NCBI RefSeq assembly: GCF_008831285.2
Contig: NC_045142.1
Coordinates: forward strand, 14,511,354 to 14,575,353
Origin: Nymphaea colorata
Lineage: Eukaryota; Streptophyta; Magnoliopsida; Nymphaeales; Nymphaeaceae
DNA: 64,000 bases
Reading direction: 5' to 3'
In this document: positions 10,860 to 22,717 of the stretch, piece by piece
Layout of the letters: the number at the start of each line of letters is the position of its first letter
How positions within the stretch are numbered: position 1 is the stretch's first letter
Translations under genes and position numbers: made by a program
The notes under the pieces: generated by a model
The model's database searches: none
What the model saw: only the letters and a program-made list of their open reading frames with translations
Told to the model about the DNA's origin: nothing

Positions 10860-12300
10860 TGGCCCACACAAGGCCTAGAAAGGAGGACCCTAATGTAGAA
10901 ATAGAAGATACTGAGAACAAGCACCTGGACAACTTGAAATCAAAGGGGATAGAGTTAGAAAGGAGGATGACTTAGGGATAGATTAAGCGGCTTTCATCAT
11001 GTTATAGAAAATGTTTAGGAAAATTGTGAAAAACTTTGGGGCTTCAAGAGGCAAGAATGGAGAGGGGATGTCCAAAGGTGCCTTCTCAAGTCTGTGGACA
11101 CTATGCAGTCAAGGATAAAGGAGATGGAAAGGAGTCAAAAGACAGCTCTTCGAATAAAAAATGAAGGGAAGAAGGTCAATTCTTGGGAAGACTTTTGCGA
11201 AAGTCTAGACAACGAAGACTTGGAGCGACTGTTGAGAAATTCAGCAAGCTCAATGATACTTAAAACCTACATACATTCACACTTGATCATCTTGTTTGCA
11301 AAGTGTGGCAAGTTCAGAGACAATGACGCGACGCTCTTCATTTGTTTTCTACAAAGCTTAGACGGCAACAGAACACAATGGTCATGGAGCACATTGACCC
11401 AATGCAGATGGACTGGTTAATGCATTCATTGAGAAGTATGACTCCAACGGCTCAGCGGTCCCCATTATCGATATTTTCATGAACTTGCACCAAGAGCTGG
11501 GCGAAACCACTCAAGACTACATTTAAAGGTGGAGGTTCATTAACAACAAATTGAGAACACCTGTGCTAGAGGACCATGCCCTCACAATGATCCTCGACAA
11601 ATTCTAAGAATACATCAGGCATCATCTCACATAACATGAGTCAAGGACCTTTTAGGAATTCACCAAGAAGGATGACTGGATTGAGACAACCAATGGTTGT
11701 CTCATAATAGAAGACAGCCCAAGTAGAGTAGAAAGGAAGACTATAGGAAAAATCCGGCCAAGTCACAAGTCCATGGACTCTTCAAGGCTAAGGCTAATGT
11801 CATATAGAGCAATACCCAAAACAAGCAGCAAGAAAACAAGAACAACATTAGAGGGAACATGTAGAACAATGCTCAGCTGTCCAAAGGAGACTAGAAAATA
11901 TCTAGGTTGGATGTAGAACAAGAAATTTACCCCTCTTGAGCATATGAAAGAGGAAAAGTTTGATGTATTGTTCCAACACCTATGCAGGCTCCGCAAAAGA
12001 GATAGTAGAAAATATCCAGGTTGGATGTAGAACAAGTAATTTATCCTTCTAGAGTAGATGAGAGAGGAAATTCTGAAATATCTATTATCCTAGCACCTAT
12101 GCAAGCCCTTCAAGGCAGTTGACCCTTTAGAAATGACAGGCAAGCATAATGACCAATTTTATAAAAATTTTCGGAGTTCTCAACCCATAGTACTAAAGAT
12201 TGTATCCCTTTGAAGCACATAAAACAAGACTGCATCGACATGGAGGTTATGGTAGACGGAGAAATACTAAAGGTTTGTAAGAACTCGTTTTGAGAGCATG
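10860..12300 (+). pseudogene. decayed Ty3/gypsy gag fragment
   Basis: A reading starts at about 10860 (MAHTRPRKEDPNVEIEDTEN). After several stops and frame changes it shows a retrotransposon gag core: IDIFMNLHQELGETTQDY, then RWRFINNKLRTPVLEDHAL, at about 11470-11580. Near 12130-12240 there is a zinc-knuckle-like remnant (KHNDQF then KDCIPLKHI) with missing cysteines. A ~120-bp segment is tandemly repeated at about 11895-12110. The fragment is cut at its 3' side by the minus-strand gypsy LTR starting at 12301. I infer an older, related gypsy element that served as the insertion site. Confidence 0.6.
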
Positions 12301-13166
12301 TGCTTGCATCCACAAAAACATTTTGGTTTTGGAGTGCTCCAGAAAAATGAGGTTTTATTTTAAATGAGAAAGAAAGTGACTCGCACGTCAGTACGAGGAT
12401 TGACTGTTCTCGGTGCCTTTACTGGGGGTAACCAATCCAATGACTATATTTATTCTTGATGCATTTTGTTTTGGCTTAAACATCTTTTTATTCTACATGT
12501 AGTGTAGTATTTGAGAAAATGTTGAAGATTTGACGTTTCAAATTTTTGAGCAAGTTTTGAAGAATCAATTGAGAGTGTAAAACATTTTGATTTTGAGAAA
12601 TTTTGAATTGAGAAATCTTTACAAATATCATTTGAAGACCTTTGAAGATCACTTTTTAAAGTTACTTTAATGTTCTCTTAAGACTTTAAGTACGTTTGAG
12701 ATTTTTCTCTAATTCAGTTACTACCTAGTTGGAACTTCATCTCATCTTGCTTAAATACTTTTAGAGAAATGTTTGTGATTATTCGTGATGTTAAGTGAAT
12801 GTGGATATAAGAATGCATTGATCTTACATAGTTAGAAGGAAATCATTTCATAACATTCATCTAAAAGCATTTCTACCATCGCATACATCTAAGTTTCTCA
12901 TTCCTATAATTGACATAAGTATTTTTATGAAAAGAGAATTTTTTTTTAAATAGAATAGTGTTGTAGACCATTGATTCCAATATTGAGTCATTACTTGAGT
13001 TTTGGTCTTAGTGAAGTCAACAAATGAGAAATTAAAACCTTAGATCTTGAGAGAAAAATATCCAAAAGAATGAAAAAGAGAAAATACTTTAATACAAGAG
13101 AAATAAGAAAAAGAGACCGAGAAAGAGATTTTAAAATCACAAAATTAAAGATTTTTAAAAAGAAAA

Positions 13167-13168
<2 letters not shown>

Positions 13169-13239
<71 letters not shown>
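13169..13239. repeat. (AT)n microsatellite in gypsy LTR
   Basis: About 35 uninterrupted AT units. TA runs of other lengths sit near the equivalent position in the other two LTR copies (31250-31302 and 35029-35059), so the repeat belongs to the family and varies in length. Confidence 0.95.
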
Positions 13240-13242
<3 letters not shown>

Positions 13243-13271
13243 AAAGAATATGTTGAATCATAGAGAGAGAA

Positions 13272-13816
13272 TAGGGCTGAACAACGAGCCGAGTAACTCG
13301 GACTCAGCTCGTTAAAGGTCGGCTCAAACTCAAGTTCGAGCCAACTTTTCTACTCAACGAGCCAAGTTCGAGTTGATCTTTCAGCTCGTTTATTTTATCA
13401 AGCTGAGCTCGAGTAGTTTAACGAAGCTCGCTTAACCCAACTCGGCTCGTAGCTCGGATATATTGTTTTCCTCATTGATTCTTGTTCATTTTTCGTCTTT
13501 TTTTCTCTCTCTTCACTTTCTTTCCCTTTCATCCTCGACCTGGAGTGGAGCCTCTGCAAACTGCCGCTGCCCTTGGCACGCCCTCTCTCTATCTACTGTA
13601 TTTTTCTACTTCTTCTTCATCCTCCTCTTCTCCCATCTCTTCTTCCTCCTCTTCTCCCACCCAAGATGGTCGCTGAGACACCTCCTTCCCATCCCAGACC
13701 CAAACCCTAGTCCCAGCCACCACCGCAAGCCCTCTGCCATCGTTATCTGCCTCCTTCGATTAGCATTGACATCCGACAATCAGTGGAATGCTTATGGCAA
13801 CCAACAATGGTATTCA

Positions 13817-13859
<43 letters not shown>

Positions 13860-14519
13860 CTAAATTAGAGAAAACAAGAAGGGTTTTGGCTGGTGGTGGG
13901 CTTTTGGGAAAGTCTATCGGGTGTCTTCATTCAACCTTTTCTGAAACCCTCTCTCCCTCAAGCGAGAGAGGACCTCAAAAACCCAATGATCTCTGCTCGA
14001 GCAAGGGTTTTGCTTGAGCCAAGACCTTGAACGAGCGAAGCGAGCAAGGGTTTTTGAAACCCACAAACCCTTGCACGAGCGAATGCCTGTTTTCTCTCCG
14101 ACCTATTTGTCATCAAGTTTTGGCAGCCAGAAAAGACCAGTTTCCGTCGGGGCGAACTCTGCTGTGTGTAAGATTTCTTGGTCTTCTGGTTTTGTGCTCC
14201 ATTTCTTAGTGTTTCTTATGAAGATCATTCTTGTTCTTCTTTTAGATTTTGTTTGAACTTCTGATTTTTCATTTAACTTTGCAGAAGGTAGCTAGTGTCG
14301 TCTTCTTCCCCCTTCCACAGCAGAAGCATCTGGAACAAGCAGAGTTAAACGAGTCATTCGAGTCAATCTCGAGCTTGAACACAGTTGATCGAGTCAAGCT
14401 CGAGCTGCCATTGCAAAGCTCGACTCGAGTTCGAGCCGAGCTCAAGCTGACCAAAACAAGAGTCGAGCCGAGCTCGAGCTGGCCGAGCTCGGGCTGGACT
14501 CGGCTCGTGGTCAGCCCTA
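13272..14519. mobile_element. non-autonomous hAT with perfect 8-bp TSD, nested in the LTR
   Basis: The element starts TAGGGCTGAACAACGAGCCG and its other end reads TAGGGCTGACCACGAGCCG on the opposite strand. The flanks are AGAGAGAA (13264-13271 and 14520-14527). The right LTR has the empty site with one AGAGAGAA (31329-31336). Both ends carry long subterminal arrays of GAGCTCG/CGAGCCGAG words. The 1248-bp interior has no transposase. It holds a CT-rich leader-like stretch, a (CT)n run at 13821-13856 and a possible intron-like segment ending TTTAACTTTGCAG near 14284, so it may carry captured gene sequence. The open frame at 13463-14017 is largely Ser/Phe/Leu low complexity and I do not call it a gene. 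Confidence 0.85.
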
Positions 14520-16385
14520 AGAGAGAATGACAAAGAGAGATAGTCATGCGCACATATACGCATACAATATGTATATATGTATATGTCTTCATGAGAATTA
14601 GAATAAAAAAATAAGTTAAAAATATCCAACTTCGATTTTTTATATAGGACGGAGAGAAACTTGGGCTCATGCAAGAGTCTAGACTAAGTCTCCAAAGTAT
14701 CATTAAAGGGGGTTCTTGCTTTCAAAAATCTTTTGAAAAACAGGAATCCAAATACTTTTGTGCATAAGGATAAACCATAATTATTTCGTTTATTACAAGA
14801 GAAACTATTTATCCCACCATTAGGTATGGAAGAAAATTAAGCAATGTAATAAAGCACTCATTGTAGTTTCTAATCGGGTGATTAAGAAAAAAACTAAACA
14901 TGAAAATGACATGAAGATGCATTTTAACAAGTAAATATTTGTAAATGGCTTTCCCAAGTTGGACAAATCCCAGCCTCAAAAATCAACATAACAATGAAAA
15001 ATCTCAACTCAAACGCTGATTATCGCCGTGCATTTGCTCATTAATTAAGAAAAATTAATATATTATGCATAAACATCATTTCAAGCATAAACGATGAGTA
15101 AAGCAATATAACAAGCATATTTTTGAAAATAAATGAAGAAATTGATTTTATTTCGCCTTGTTCATACTCCCGGTGCACTCAAGAGTAGCCGGATAGAAAA
15201 ACTTTAGAGTTTTCTTGCACAACTATGAGGAGGTTGCAAGAGGAAATTAAAACAAGAGAATGACTACAAACCTCGAATATAGATTATATTAGGAATGAAG
15301 CTTCAAGATGACGATCCTAAGGTCGCCTTGGGTGAAGCTCCTAGATGATGAAGGTGTTCCTCCAAGAGAATCTTCTTATGCTCTCTTGAAGAGCTTGAAC
15401 TTAAAGAAGCTTGTTCCCAAGGTTGGAGAAGAAGAAGAAGAGAAAAAGAGAGAAATGGGAAGAGAAAGCTAAGGAAAACTCTAAATTTTCAAGTGAGAAA
15501 GCATTAAAGGTTCCTGAAAGGTTAGCTCATGCCCAAGAGAGAAGATTGTGGGGGTATTTATAGAGAGTTTGAGCCACAACTCAAAATTTGATTTTTTTTG
15601 AATTTAACAAAATTTTCATCCAAATTCCAAGTATTTTTGAATGATTTTTTTATTTTTTTAAATAGTTTTTGACCAAGTGGAATTTGGACATTAGCCCTTC
15701 AAATATCCCTTTGGGGGTGTGGGCAGGGCTATTGCCCACCCAATAGGGCCAAAATTGCCCTCTAAGGGACGGGCGTCTGCATTAAAGAAAACAAAACAAA
15801 ATAAAATAAAATAAATAAAGGAGTGTTTATGAAAGCAGCATAAACTATTTTTTATTTAAAATGTGTATAAAAATAGTTTTTGTTACAAATGGGTGGCCGA
15901 CTTCGTTTTGAGCGACCCCGGGCTCATTTTAAATCCAGATTGGGACTAATTGGTCGTTGACACATTCTAGTGAGTGATTTGAGCTCAAAAACACATCTTG
16001 GCACGAGAACAAAACATAAAACAAAAGGAAGATCTATAAACGCATGTGCGACACTCAATAGAATCAAATTTTGTGGTTTTGATCTCAATTTTGAATTTTG
16101 AGTTTGAAATTCTCAATTCGGATCTAAACTTGGCCTTGGAATGTAATTTGGATCCGAGAGTTAGATTTTGGATTTGAATCTCATGTTTAAAGATGAGTTT
16201 TGAATTTGAATTTTGTGCTTGGGTTTGGACATGGGTTTAGAGATTCACTTTGGATTGAATAATCGCGAACGTGTTTTGGGATTAGGGATGAGATTAGGGT
16301 CTAAAAATTTAAATCTAAATAACTGAGAATTTCTTTTGGGTGAAAACAAAGTACAGCCTTTAGGGAAAAAAGTGGGGTGATAACA

Positions 16386-16401
16386 GATGCCCCTCTTTGT
16401 T
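16386..16401 (-). promoter_or_regulatory. polypurine tract of the gypsy element
   Basis: Minus strand AACAAAGAGGGGCATC directly precedes the LTR start TGTTATCACCCC. It is the expected primer for plus-strand DNA synthesis, and its position fixes both the orientation and the 3' LTR start. Confidence 0.8.
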
Positions 16402-16482
16402 ACTAAGCCGGTACTAGCCGTGCTTAGTAACAAAGATAAGTGCCCCAGATTTTTCTAACAAAACATGTTTGGAGCGACGTTT

Positions 16483-16625
16483 CAGGTTTAACCCATTACC
16501 TGAACGAGTTTGGGCAAGATTGAGTTCAGGTTTAACCTCTTACCTGAGTGGGTTGCTTTGCATTGTAGGTTTTAACCCCTTACCTGCACGGGTTACTTTG
16601 CATTGCAGGTTAAACCCCTTACCTG
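16483..16625. repeat. four tandem dyad-symmetric (hairpin) repeats
   Basis: Four units sit at 16483-16502, 16527-16546, 16566-16586 and 16606-16625. Each has the form CAGGT-TTAACCCCTT-ACCTG (one begins TAGGT) and is spaced ~40 bp from the next by GGGTTGCTTTGCATTG-type linkers. The arms pair within each unit. The array lies between the integrase end and the polypurine tract, i.e. in the element's 3' untranslated part. Confidence 0.8.
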
Positions 16626-16799
16626 CATGAGTTGCTCTTAAGTCTTGGGTGATTATAATAATAAAAAATATCCCAGTATAATCGTTATGTTTTACGACCG
16701 AGAAGAATCCAAAATGAATAGTAGATTGAATATAGAGAATATAAATATTGATATTGATTGAAAAGTGAATACAAAAGGACTAGGTGTAAAATTTCTTGA

Positions 16800-18061
16800 A
16801 GTAAAGAGGGTTGACAGGATTGGCAAGTTCCACCCCATCAGCATCAATCAACCGGTATGAGTTACGGGGTAAGGCTTCCTCAATAACATATGGGCCTTCC
16901 CAATTGGGTGCCCACTTACCCTGTGGTCGTCCTCTGAGGTATACCACAGATCATAGGACCAAGTCATTCACTTTGAAATGTCTCTCGATAACTGACTTGG
17001 CAAATTGTCTAACTACCCTTTGGTGATAGGCTTCAATGTGCTCAACCGCTTTTAGCTTCTTTTTATCTAGCAAATCGAGCTACATTAATCTCTTGTGTTG
17101 ATAATGATTTAGAAGAAGCTCTATGAGAGAAGCTAATTTCAAAACTGGCTTTAGTACGTGTAATGGTAGAAATACTTTCGTTCCGCAGACTAGCTCCACT
17201 TGAGTAGCATTTGTTAGAGTTCTCATAGTGGTGAGATATGCCCAGAGAGATTGTCCATTTTTTGTGTCAATCTCTTTCAATTTTCATGGTCCGCTCCAAG
17301 ATGTGGATCAAGATCTTATTGGTGGCCTCTACTTGCCCATTACCTTGGAAGTAATGAGCTGAAAAATGATGTGTGATATGGTATTTACTGCACAACTACC
17401 TCATCTTTTTATTTTTGAAATGAGTCTCATTATCAGATACCATATCATGAGGGAATCCACATGTACAAAAAAGATTTTTGTAAATCAAAGACACTACGTG
17501 ACACCCTTCTACTGTTCTGAGCGTGATGACTTCTACCCATTTGGTAAAATATTCTATTGCAGCAAGAAAATACTTATGGCCATTAGAAGTTGCAAGAGAT
17601 ATTGGTCCAACTACGTCAAATGCGCACATTGAAAATGGCCAAGTAAATGTTACAAAATGCAAGTGAGAGGCTAGTGCATGAATCATTAGAGCATGCAGTT
17701 GACATTTTTTATATCTTTTGACGAATTAGTAACAATCTTTTTGCAAAGCAGACCAATAATATCCTGCTCAAACAGTTTGTTTGGTGAGGGTTTGGTAACC
17801 AACATGGCCCCAATAGTCTTCTCAATGCGACTCTTTGATGACTTCCTTTACCTCATCTTCATCATGGCACCGAGAGTATTCAGTAATAAATCTATGCTTA
17901 TATAATACTCTTGTAAGAATAAAGTACCTTGCGGACATACGCTGAATTGTTTTTTGTTTATTTTTGGGCATTCCATTTGGAAATTCTCCACGCTCAATGT
18001 ACCTTTTGATGTTATGATACCAAGTCGCATTCCCCTCTTGGATATGATGGATATGCTTCAC
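16800..18061 (-). pseudogene. gypsy integrase (broken)
   Basis: Reading from high to low coordinates, the N-terminal part is near 18060-17820 (GEFPNGMPKNKQKTIQ, RYFILTRVLYKH). The catalytic core follows at 17686-17396: CAFDVVGPIS holds the first Asp, WVEVITLRTVEG follows, and DMVSDNETHF holds the second Asp. Further pieces are GTKVFLPLHVLKP near 17180 and the C-terminal domain near 16930-16800 (GKWAPNWEGPYVIEEALP). Several stops and frame changes interrupt it. The integrase inserts element cDNA into host DNA; this copy cannot make a full enzyme. It is the 3'-most domain, after RT and RNase H, which is the Ty3/gypsy order. Confidence 0.75.
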
Positions 18062-18103
18062 TGTTTCAAAAGCGAGATGTTCTAATTTTTCAATCTCAAA
18101 AGA

Positions 18104-18528
18104 TCAGATTGCTTCGTTAGTTCGAAAAGAGATAGTGGATCCTAGACTTGCGAGACCATCCGCAATAGGGTTGTCTTCTTTTTTTATGTGAGTCAGTTGT
18201 ACTTCTTCAAACTGACGGATCAAGGCGATGGCGATTTCTTGACATGACACCAACTTTTTGTCTTTGATTTGCCATTCTTCATTCACTTGATTGATGATAA
18301 GCTGAAAGTCACCAAAGGCATGTACCCTTTTACTTGGAAACTCAATAAAGAACAAAGTCCTTGTATGAGGGCTTCATATTCAGCCACGATATGAGTACAT
18401 GGAAAGTTAAGTTTCAAAGAGTGTGGGATCATTTCATCTTCTGGAGTGATAAGTAAAATGTCTATACCTGCTTTCATCACATTTCTAAATTCATCAAAGA
18501 ATATCTTCCATACCGGGACCGTTTCCAA
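18104..18528 (-). pseudogene. second RNase H-like domain (aRH type) of the gypsy element
   Basis: Two overlapping frames together read an RNase HI-type fold. WKIFFDEFRNVMKAGIDILL is the usual start with the first acid. AEYEALIQGLC holds the conserved Glu. FGDFQLIINQVNEEWQ holds the next Asp. HIKKEDNPIADGLASL holds the last Asp. A frame break lies near 18350. In Tat-lineage plant gypsy elements an extra 'archaeal-type' RNase H follows the normal one, and the order here (RT, RNase H, this domain, integrase) matches. It is broken but still clearly readable. Confidence 0.7.
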
Positions 18529-18653
18529 TCTTAGTACATGTTCATTGAAAACTCATCATCTGTTCTGATTTCCATGCACTGGGAAAAATTTGCTGACTGA
18601 TAAGCAATTGCTTGTCCTTTGATTGACTTTTGGAATACATATTCAAGACCATA

Positions 18654-19826
18654 TTACATCAGCAAAACTTGCCATTTAGCGATGCGACCATTAAGGAAAG
18701 GCTGCTCTAAGATATATTTAAGGGGATTTAGCTTGGAGAGTATCTTGACCTCACATGCTAATAAATAATGTATCAGCTTCTCACACATCCAAACCAATGT
18801 CAGACAACTTTTTTCTATTGGAGAGTATTTCTTTTCATACTGGACAAAAGTTTTTCTGATGTAATATATTGCATGCTCGATGCGACTTCCATCTTCATAT
18901 TGTGCCAAAAAACTGCCACATGTTGACTCATTCATTGTGATGTAAAGCAGCAATGGTCTACCTAACACCAGAGGTTTTATGATTGGTGGACTTAGAAGGT
19001 ATTTCTTGATCATTTCAAATGACTATTGGCACTCACAACCGTATGCAAATTTGACGTCTTTCCTCAACAACTGGTTGAATGGTTCACATCTCATGGCTAA
19101 ATTGGAAATGAATCGCCTGATGGACTAGATTCGTCCTTGCAAACTTGGTAGTTTCTTGATATTGGTAGGTGGTGGCATCTCGATGATTGCTTTGGCTTTG
19201 GTAAGATCCAACTCGATCCCCCTCTTAATGACCATGAAATCCAAAAGTTTACCCAATTCAACCCCAAATTTATACTTTTGGGATTAACACGAAGCTTGTA
19301 CTGTAGGAGTCTCTCAAACACTTGGGCGAAGGTTTCAATGTAGTCTTCTCTTGCCTTAGATTTAATTAATGTCATCAATATTTGCATTCATGATTTTGTG
19401 CATTTGGTTGTGGAAGATATCAACTATGGCTCTTTGATAAGTTGCTTTAACATTTTTTAACCTAAACGACATCATAGTGTAACAGAAAGTGCCCTAGGGT
19501 GAAGTAAAAACAGTCTTAGATTGATCCTTGACTGCTAATTTGATTTGGTTATATCCCAAATATCCATCTATAAAAGAGAACATAGCGTGGCCTATAGTAC
19601 TGTCCACCAATAAATCAATGTGTCGAAATGGGTAATTGTTTTTCGGCGAGACTTTATTCAGGTCTCCAAAGGCAAAGCATAGCCTGACTTTCCCGTTCTT
19701 TTTAAGGACCACCATGATATTAGCCAACCACTCGGGGTAATCAATGGCACAAGTAAATTTTGCCTTTAGAAGCTCTTCTAATCCTTCTTTTACGGGCCCT
19801 TTTAGTCGATGATCAAGCTTACACAA
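18654..19826 (-). pseudogene. gypsy reverse transcriptase and first RNase H (broken)
   Basis: The RT begins near 19826 with LDHRLKGPVKEGLEELLKA, then PEWLANIMVVLKKNGKVRLC, then FGDLNKVSPKNNYPFRHID and MFSFIDGYLGYNQIKLA. The active-site segment near 19390 is frameshifted and reads about NIDDI instead of a clean YVDD. RT continues as EDYIETFAQVFERLLQYKLR. At 19013-18654 comes the RNaseH_2-type region: LLLYITMNESTCGSFLAQYE and YYIRKTFVQYEKKYSPIEKS. This would copy element RNA into DNA, but this copy is dead through at least two frameshifts and stops. Confidence 0.78.
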
Positions 19827-20401
19827 ATTTTTTTTTAATTGACTTGCGACTGAGACTTAAGGAAAAACGATGTTCAACCAACTGAGGGTCTAAGCTCACA
19901 TATCTTCATAGGTCCATGCAAAAACTTCTTGGTGGCTTATAAGAAGTCTGTCAATTTTTTTTTCTCGTCTACTAATAAAGTGATGTCAATTTGAAGGATC
20001 TTAAGATTCTCACTAGTTCCAATGTTAATTTCCTCAATTCGAACATTAACTAAGGACTAGGGATATTCTCATTTCTGAATCTGAGCGAATTCTGATAATT
20101 CTAACTCGAGCATTGTTATAGATTCTATTTCACCGACTACATGTTTGATAAATGCTTTTTGGGGAGACTTTCGAGGAAAAAGAAGAAACTGAGAAATGTT
20201 GAGTTCCAACATCCCATAAAGAGGAGGATAAAGAAAAACTAAACAAAATTAAAATTGATAATCGTTATAAAAGATTACTAGCATCGCATATAGAAAGTTC
20301 TTTTAGTTCATAGAGGGTACCCTCTCATGAGATTAGACAAGTAAAAATTCATGAGATGTTTTGAAAGCAAAGGCAAATTCAATCACCCAATAAGATCTTT
20401 T

Positions 20402-21086
20402 TCAAATTTCTTCAAAGAATCCCAATCCTCTGGTGCTCATATGAAAGGAGATACTAATCGGCTGCAAAATGCTATCTTCATTCTTCTCGAGACTAGTGAA
20501 TGGACGGTAGCCACCTTTCAAAAGTAGCTGAAATCCCTTAGGGTTTCTCATGAAAAGAGTATACAAGGGATGTTTTTTTTTATAACTTAGACAACTGCTT
20601 GAAACAGTATATGCACTCCGAGATGATTTGCCTATCTCCATGTTCTGCATCCACTCTTTCAAAGGCCTTTTCTTCGTTGTTCTTATGTTGGACACATTCA
20701 CCGAGTCAATTGGCCTAGGGAGCATTGGTTGTACCAACCTCTCGACCAGGACCTTGGTGCGTAGGTGATGAGTGATGATCCAAAATTCTATTTGAGGCAT
20801 TGATGAAGAGTGGACAGGATTCCTCGTACTTGGTGGATCCAAGGCCATGCAAGTTATATGATAGTGGTACATCTACCACATGGAATGTAATGCAATGACT
20901 GGTGCATTCGATGCTCACGTTTATGTTGAGGGTACCTTTGCTATTCATGCTTCGATTGTCGTATCCGTAGATCTTAGTGTCATCAGGGTGATATTTGTCT
21001 TCATGAAATCTCAAAACTTTGGCCGTGAGATCAGGACAAATATTTAAACCACTTTCTCTATTGATCAATACATGTAGCACAATCAT
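20402..21086 (-). pseudogene. gypsy aspartic protease and linker (broken)
   Basis: Minus-strand reading 21086-20715 has the retropepsin shape RESGLNICPDLTAKVLRF, in which the usual catalytic Asp-Gly-Gly is now Asn-Arg-Glu, so the active site is lost. It continues SKGTLNINVSIECTSHCI and DVPLSYNLHGLG, where the family has LLGRPWIH. After a frame change, 20872-20402 carries the linker leading to RT with a G-patch-like remnant (LLKGGYRPFTSLEKNE then RGLGF). Its position between the gag zinc knuckle and RT is as expected. Confidence 0.65.
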
Positions 21087-21290
21087 CTTATTAACTTGGA
21101 TGATGACGTAAAGAACATCTTCATGATAATATCCTCATTTTGAGAGATCATTTTTTGTGAAAGTGGTAGACTGATCCTTAGAGGCCCGAATCTAGTCTTC
21201 ATCAATCATACGTTCTTTTAAAGAGATTACATTATCCAAGTAGCATGGATCCTCATTTGAGGAGTCATCTGATGACTCATCATCACCGCC

Positions 21291-22690
21291 TCATAAGAGA
21301 AAAGTCTTCAAAATTATGGCAGATTTTTTGAATGAACCTTCTGCCTTGTTGTTCATCATACCAATAAAATCTAGAGGTTTCTTACCTCGATTAGTCACCA
21401 TAATTTGGTATGAATTGTTTCCATCATAAGGTCGGATGTGCTCTTGCAGATGATATGGGAGTGGTGTGCCTGTGGCGATCGTGGCTACTACCGCCTTCCC
21501 GTGATCAGAAAATAGATTCTTTAATGCCTCAGGGATGCTATCATCATCAACCTTGAGATCCTTGTTGATGAAATATTGAATAATGTTTTTGAGGACAAAA
21601 CAATCCTCGGGATCATGACCAGGGGCACGATGAAAATTACATAGTTTTTCTTTATTACCTCTCATCATTTTCGGAGGTTCTGAACTTTTTGGTAAGACGA
21701 CAGTTCCCTTGGCTAGGAGGTACTCTAGAATCTTCTCGCAAGACTCGCTGAGAGGAATAAACTTCTGGTCATAACTCTAGCCTGGATGTTTGTTCCTCCT
21801 TCTTCATTTCTTTCGGACAATTATGTGTTTTTCTTGTGGTTTGCCTCTTTGTCATGCTTATAACTGCTGTAGTTGTCCTTTCGAATGCTCTCATTTGTTA
21901 TGAAATGGGCAGGTAATTGTGTCATTCCTCCTTTCTTACCCTCTTCTTTATATTTGGGTGTAATGATTCCATCAAAGTCTCCTTCCTCAATTCCTTCCTC
22001 GTTTGAATTTGTTTATTCAATCAACTCGGCAAAGGTCTTTATCAGAGCATTGCATATGAGACTTTTCAAAGGTTGGGCGAGATTTTTCCTGATGAGTGAC
22101 AGAGTTTGTGATTCAGAAACGGGTGTCTTCATCTTATTGCATTGGATATTCCATTTTTTGATGAATTCTCGAGCTTTTTCTCATATTTTCTGACGGAGAC
22201 CACAAAGGGTACTGAGGATTGGATCGGTGAGAACGTGTTGCTCAAATCTCTCCATGAACATGTTAACCAATCTTTCAAATTCCTTCAGTTCAACTGGATT
22301 AACATTTTCTTTGTATCATTGCCCTGCAATGCCTTTAAGACTTTTTAGAAAGTAACGAAACAAATCTCTGTTATTTGCCCAGATCTTGTAGCAATCATTG
22401 ATGAATGTCGAAACTCGAAAGATAAACGTGTGGGCAAATGGTTCCGTTATATTTGATGAACTCTTTGGGCAAGCCCTTCATGTCTTTGTCTCCCTCAATG
22501 CCCATGTTGTAATCCTCGCATGAGTATGAGCGTTTTCCTTTTTCCCTAAGTTCAAGGTTGCTCATTCTTTTTTTTCATTTCATGAAAATTGCGCTTAGTT
22601 AGACTTTCATTATCACTTGATTTGACTAATTCTAGTTTTGTCTTTTTCTTCTTGCCTTTGACCTCTTTTACTTTCTCTTTAGAACTCCTG
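21291..22690 (-). pseudogene. gypsy gag core and zinc-knuckle-like end (broken)
   Basis: From about 22430 down to 21950 the minus strand reads a gag core: DLFRYFLKSLKGIAGQ, VELKEFERLVNMFMERFEQH, ILSTLCGLRQK, AREFIKKWNIQCNK, then SLIRKNLAQPLKSL, with several stops. At 21668-21291 comes KLCNFHRAPGHDPEDCFVLK, a knuckle-like C-x2-H-x4-H-x4-C remnant in the style of Tat elements. The gag packages element RNA. The upstream Lys-rich linker (to 22690 and again from 28452) is split by the copia inserted at 22718-28446. Confidence 0.7.
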
Positions 22691-22712
22691 CTGTCCAACC
22701 TACTGCTTGGGA

Positions 22713-22717
22713 TGTAC
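22713..22717. other. target-site duplication of nested copia, left
   Basis: TGTAC at the left and TGTAT at 28447-28451 on the right: a 5-bp duplication with one mismatch. Confidence 0.7.

Larger units (their letters stand above)
12301..16385 (-). mobile_element. 3' LTR of the Tat-like gypsy element
   Basis: On the minus strand the LTR begins TGTTATCACCCC (16385), immediately after a polypurine tract. It ends GATGCAAGCA, which is the complement of TGCTTGCATC at 12301. The right copy at 30591-33212 and the solo LTR at 33766-38200 align with it along most of their length. It is 4085 bp including a 1248-bp hAT and its 8-bp TSD copy. It contains an (AT)n run at 13169-13239. The 5-bp flank at 12296-12300 (GCATG) does not match the far flank at 33213 (ACTGG). 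Confidence 0.8.

Noticed and set aside
13463-14017. 184-codon plus-strand frame inside the hAT
   Set aside because: Ser/Phe/Leu low complexity from CT repeats; kept only as possible captured leader sequence.
13272-14527. Reading the nested 1.25-kb element as a Mutator-like element with a 9-bp duplication
   Set aside because: The TIR TAGGGCTGA with an 8-bp AGAGAGAA duplication fits hAT better, and the extra shared base is the first T of the element matched by the flank.
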